A stretch of DNA of 64,000 nt from Erythrobacter sanguineus (GTDB lineage Bacteria > Pseudomonadota > Alphaproteobacteria > Sphingomonadales > Sphingomonadaceae): positions 62,001-126,000 of the forward strand of contig NZ_FRDF01000001.1 of the NCBI RefSeq assembly GCF_900143235.1, in the 5' to 3' direction. Positions 62,692 through 64,000 of the stretch are shown piece by piece. The number at the start of each line of letters is the position of its first letter. The first letter of the stretch is position 1. Below the pieces are notes generated by a model, which searched no databases, was not told the DNA's origin, and saw only the letters and a program-made list of their open reading frames with translations. The position numbers and the translations under genes were made by a program.

Positions 62692-63297
62692 TTACTGCGC
62701 GGCGCCGCTTGCCCCGTCGTCATCGCCCGTAGCACTGGCGGTTTCCTTGGCCCGGGCCTGTGCGGCAGTCAGGATTTCGGCGCCTTCGGGCACTTCGACG
62801 GTGTTCGCGGCCAGCTGCTGGGCCGAATAGAGCGCCATCAGCATCCCTTCGGGGTTCACGGCGAAGGATTCGCGGGTCAGGCTGACGATGCCCGCGTCAT
62901 TCTGGATGATCACGGCGTCTTCGCTGTCGATGGTGTAGATCGTGCCGGCCGGCATGCCATCGGCGCTGACCACCGCAGCGCCTTCGACCAGCGCGGCATC
63001 GCGCTTGGCATTGGCTTCGGCGACCTGCGCGTCCATCATCGCATCGATCTGGCCCTTGGTGGCGTTGATGCTGGGACCGGTTTCGCCCGCGCCGATCAGT
63101 TCAGCGGGGATCGGTGCCTTGTGCTTGCCGGTGTCGATCAGCACCACGCCGTCCTGGACAGCTTCGACCGTGCCGATCGGGTTGCCATCATTGCCGTAGA
63201 CGGTCGCGCCGACATCCTGCGCATTGGCGGCAACGGGAGTCAGGGCCGGAACGGCGGCGAGCAGGGTGGCCAGCAGCGCCAGCTTGAGGGATTTCAT
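62692..63297 (-). CDS. Exported protein with two PRC-barrel-like repeats
   Basis: A 201-residue secreted protein with signal MKSLKLALLATLLAAVPALTPVAANA. Two weakly similar blocks follow: VGATVYGNDGNPIGTVEAVQDGVVLIDT (about 30-58) and GAAVVSADGMPAGTIYTIDSEDAVIIQ (about 100-130). Both have the glycine-rich turn and alternating strands of PRC-barrel domains. The tail is Ala/Gln/Asp rich. ATG 63297 with GGAG nine bases upstream was chosen over 63312. Function unknown. Confidence 0.75.
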   Translation of the reverse strand: MKSLKLALLATLLAAVPALTPVAANAQDVGATVYGNDGNPIGTVEAVQDGVVLIDTGKHKAPIPAELIGAGETGPSINATKGQIDAMMDAQVAEANAKRDAALVEGAAVVSADGMPAGTIYTIDSEDAVIIQNDAGIVSLTRESFAVNPEGMLMALYSAQQLAANTVEVPEGAEILTAAQARAKETASATGDDDGASGAAQ

Positions 63298-63535
63298 CGA
63301 TGTTATCTCCATCTTTGCATTTCATAGAAGCACTGCCCGAGTGCAGAGGCGGCGGGATACGCAATGCCGGGTGGCCAAAAGACCGGGGCGAGAGGCCGGC
63401 AAAAGCACCGGTTGAGGTTGAACGTCCATGCAGTAAATGCACGAAACCCGCGCCGGGTTCCTAGACGGTCAAAGCGGCGGCTGACAACCGCATCGGCCGT
63501 GCGGGAGCTTCCGTTTGTCGTCCCTATGGTGCGGT
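63298..63535. other. Intergenic region between the exported protein and cca
   Basis: 238 bases without a credible gene, on the minus strand between the cca stop and the exported protein start. It holds the latter's promoter; no repeat or strong terminator was recognised. Confidence 0.4.
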
Positions 63536-64000
63536 TCACCCCGCCGGGCTGTATCCGTCCAGTGCCTCGGTCAGGAGTTGCTCGATCCGGGCGGGGCCGG
63601 GAAAGCCTTCCGCCACCCAGCTTTGCTCGACCATTTGCAGGATGCGCGCGACCGCCGGCCCGGCGGTGATACCGCGCGCCACGATCGCGCCGCCCTTGAG
63701 CGGAAACTCCGGTATCTGCCATTCCGCCAGTGCGCGCGCGTCGCTGCCCAGCAGCAGCAGCCGGTCGACGGCAAGCGGCATGGTGAGACGGTAGGCGAGG
63801 GCGTGGGGGTTGTCGCTGTCGTCCGCCTTGCGCTCGGCAGCGGTAACCAACCGGTTGCGCTGGGCTTTTGACAGCCGCAGCCGCGCGGCCACCGTTTCGG
63901 CGACATCGGGCGAGGGCGGCAGCAGCGCAGCGAGGCGGCGAACCGGATCGGCGGTAAAGCCTTGGCGCAGCTCGGCGGCGATCAGGCGTTCGAGCGCGGC
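63536..64000 (-). CDS. cca: CCA tRNA nucleotidyltransferase, C-terminal part (runs off the window)
   Basis: 154 codons plus stop, open to the window edge. The segment carries the C-terminal tRNA-binding region of alphaproteobacterial CCA-adding enzymes: LERLIAAELRQGFTADPVRR, LAALLPPSPDVAETVAARLR and LSKAQRNRLVTAAERK. The head and neck domains with the nucleotidyltransferase site lie outside the window. Confidence is fair, as only the variable end is visible. Confidence 0.75.
   Translation of the reverse strand, partial: AALERLIAAELRQGFTADPVRRLAALLPPSPDVAETVAARLRLSKAQRNRLVTAAERKADDSDNPHALAYRLTMPLAVDRLLLLGSDARALAEWQIPEFPLKGGAIVARGITAGPAVARILQMVEQSWVAEGFPGPARIEQLLTEALDGYSPAG

Overview
The window is a 64 kb stretch of a high-GC alphaproteobacterial chromosome, most probably from the Sphingomonadales and within them the Erythrobacteraceae (Erythrobacter/Porphyrobacter-like). 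This rests on gene content and order: chvI-chvG-hprK-rapZ-EIIA-HPr opposite pckA, argH-small lipoprotein-lysA, serC-serA-hisZ next to purA, two alphaproteobacterial-type LexA boxes (GTTC-N7-GTTC), and above all a propionyl-CoA synthase plus bifunctional malonyl-CoA reductase pair, known outside Chloroflexaceae mainly from aerobic anoxygenic phototrophs such as Erythrobacter sp. NAP1. No photosynthesis gene lies in the window, so phototrophy is only an inference.

Layout. 1-363 is the N-terminal end of a PAS-domain protein (minus). 684-10943 is the most distinctive region: a trifunctional propionyl-CoA synthase (1839 aa), a two-SDR malonyl-CoA reductase (1231 aa) and a carboxyltransferase alpha subunit (AccA). 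Together these cover acetyl-CoA -> malonyl-CoA -> 3-hydroxypropionate -> propionyl-CoA, the first half of the 3-hydroxypropionate bicycle. A PimC/PimD-like acyl-CoA dehydrogenase pair follows (11050-13416), then tRNA-Thr(TGT). 13595-17944 holds an RNase-H-fold protein, RarA, a PadR regulator with a palindromic operator, and a GT4 glycosyltransferase. 18023-25276 holds serine synthesis (serC with a structured leader, serA), hisZ, a Rid protein, an esterase with a Cys-rich N-terminus, and purA. 25288-31612 holds a palindromic repeat element, an L,D-transpeptidase-like lipoprotein, a LexA-box gene, a siroheme-synthase-like protein, lysA, a small lipoprotein, argH and a thioredoxin-like lipoprotein. 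31753-40605 holds a tricorn-like S41 protease, tRNA-Val(TAC), an asparaginase, a molybdenum hydroxylase (IorAB-like) and a quinone-reductase-like MDR. 40761-46219 holds truA, fmt, recR, def, LexA-box rmuC and an rRNA methyltransferase. 46263-52755 holds the PTS/HprK/ChvGI regulatory run and divergent pckA. 52862-60258 is more accessory: a small EF-hand-like protein, a decayed CRP-thioredoxin reductase fusion, a DUF885 protein, TonB, an alpha/beta hydrolase, two cysteine desulfurases (one mosaic in base composition) and a ferredoxin. parC, a two-repeat exported protein and the 3' end of cca close the window.

How it works together. The pcs-mcr-accA module would fix bicarbonate onto acetyl-CoA and deliver propionyl-CoA, which normally enters the TCA cycle through methylmalonyl-CoA. 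In a heterotroph this is most plausibly anaplerotic or a way to co-assimilate 3-hydroxypropionate, malonyl-CoA or propionate-level carbon. The other bicycle genes (propionyl-CoA carboxylase, mutase, malyl-CoA lyase steps) are not here. The chvGI-hprK-PTS run and divergent pckA form the usual alphaproteobacterial carbon/envelope control block. Two genes carry consensus LexA boxes and are candidate SOS genes: rmuC and an uncharacterised winged-helix protein. Start sites were re-chosen by ribosome-binding site, overlaps and family N-termini where the longest frame was implausible.
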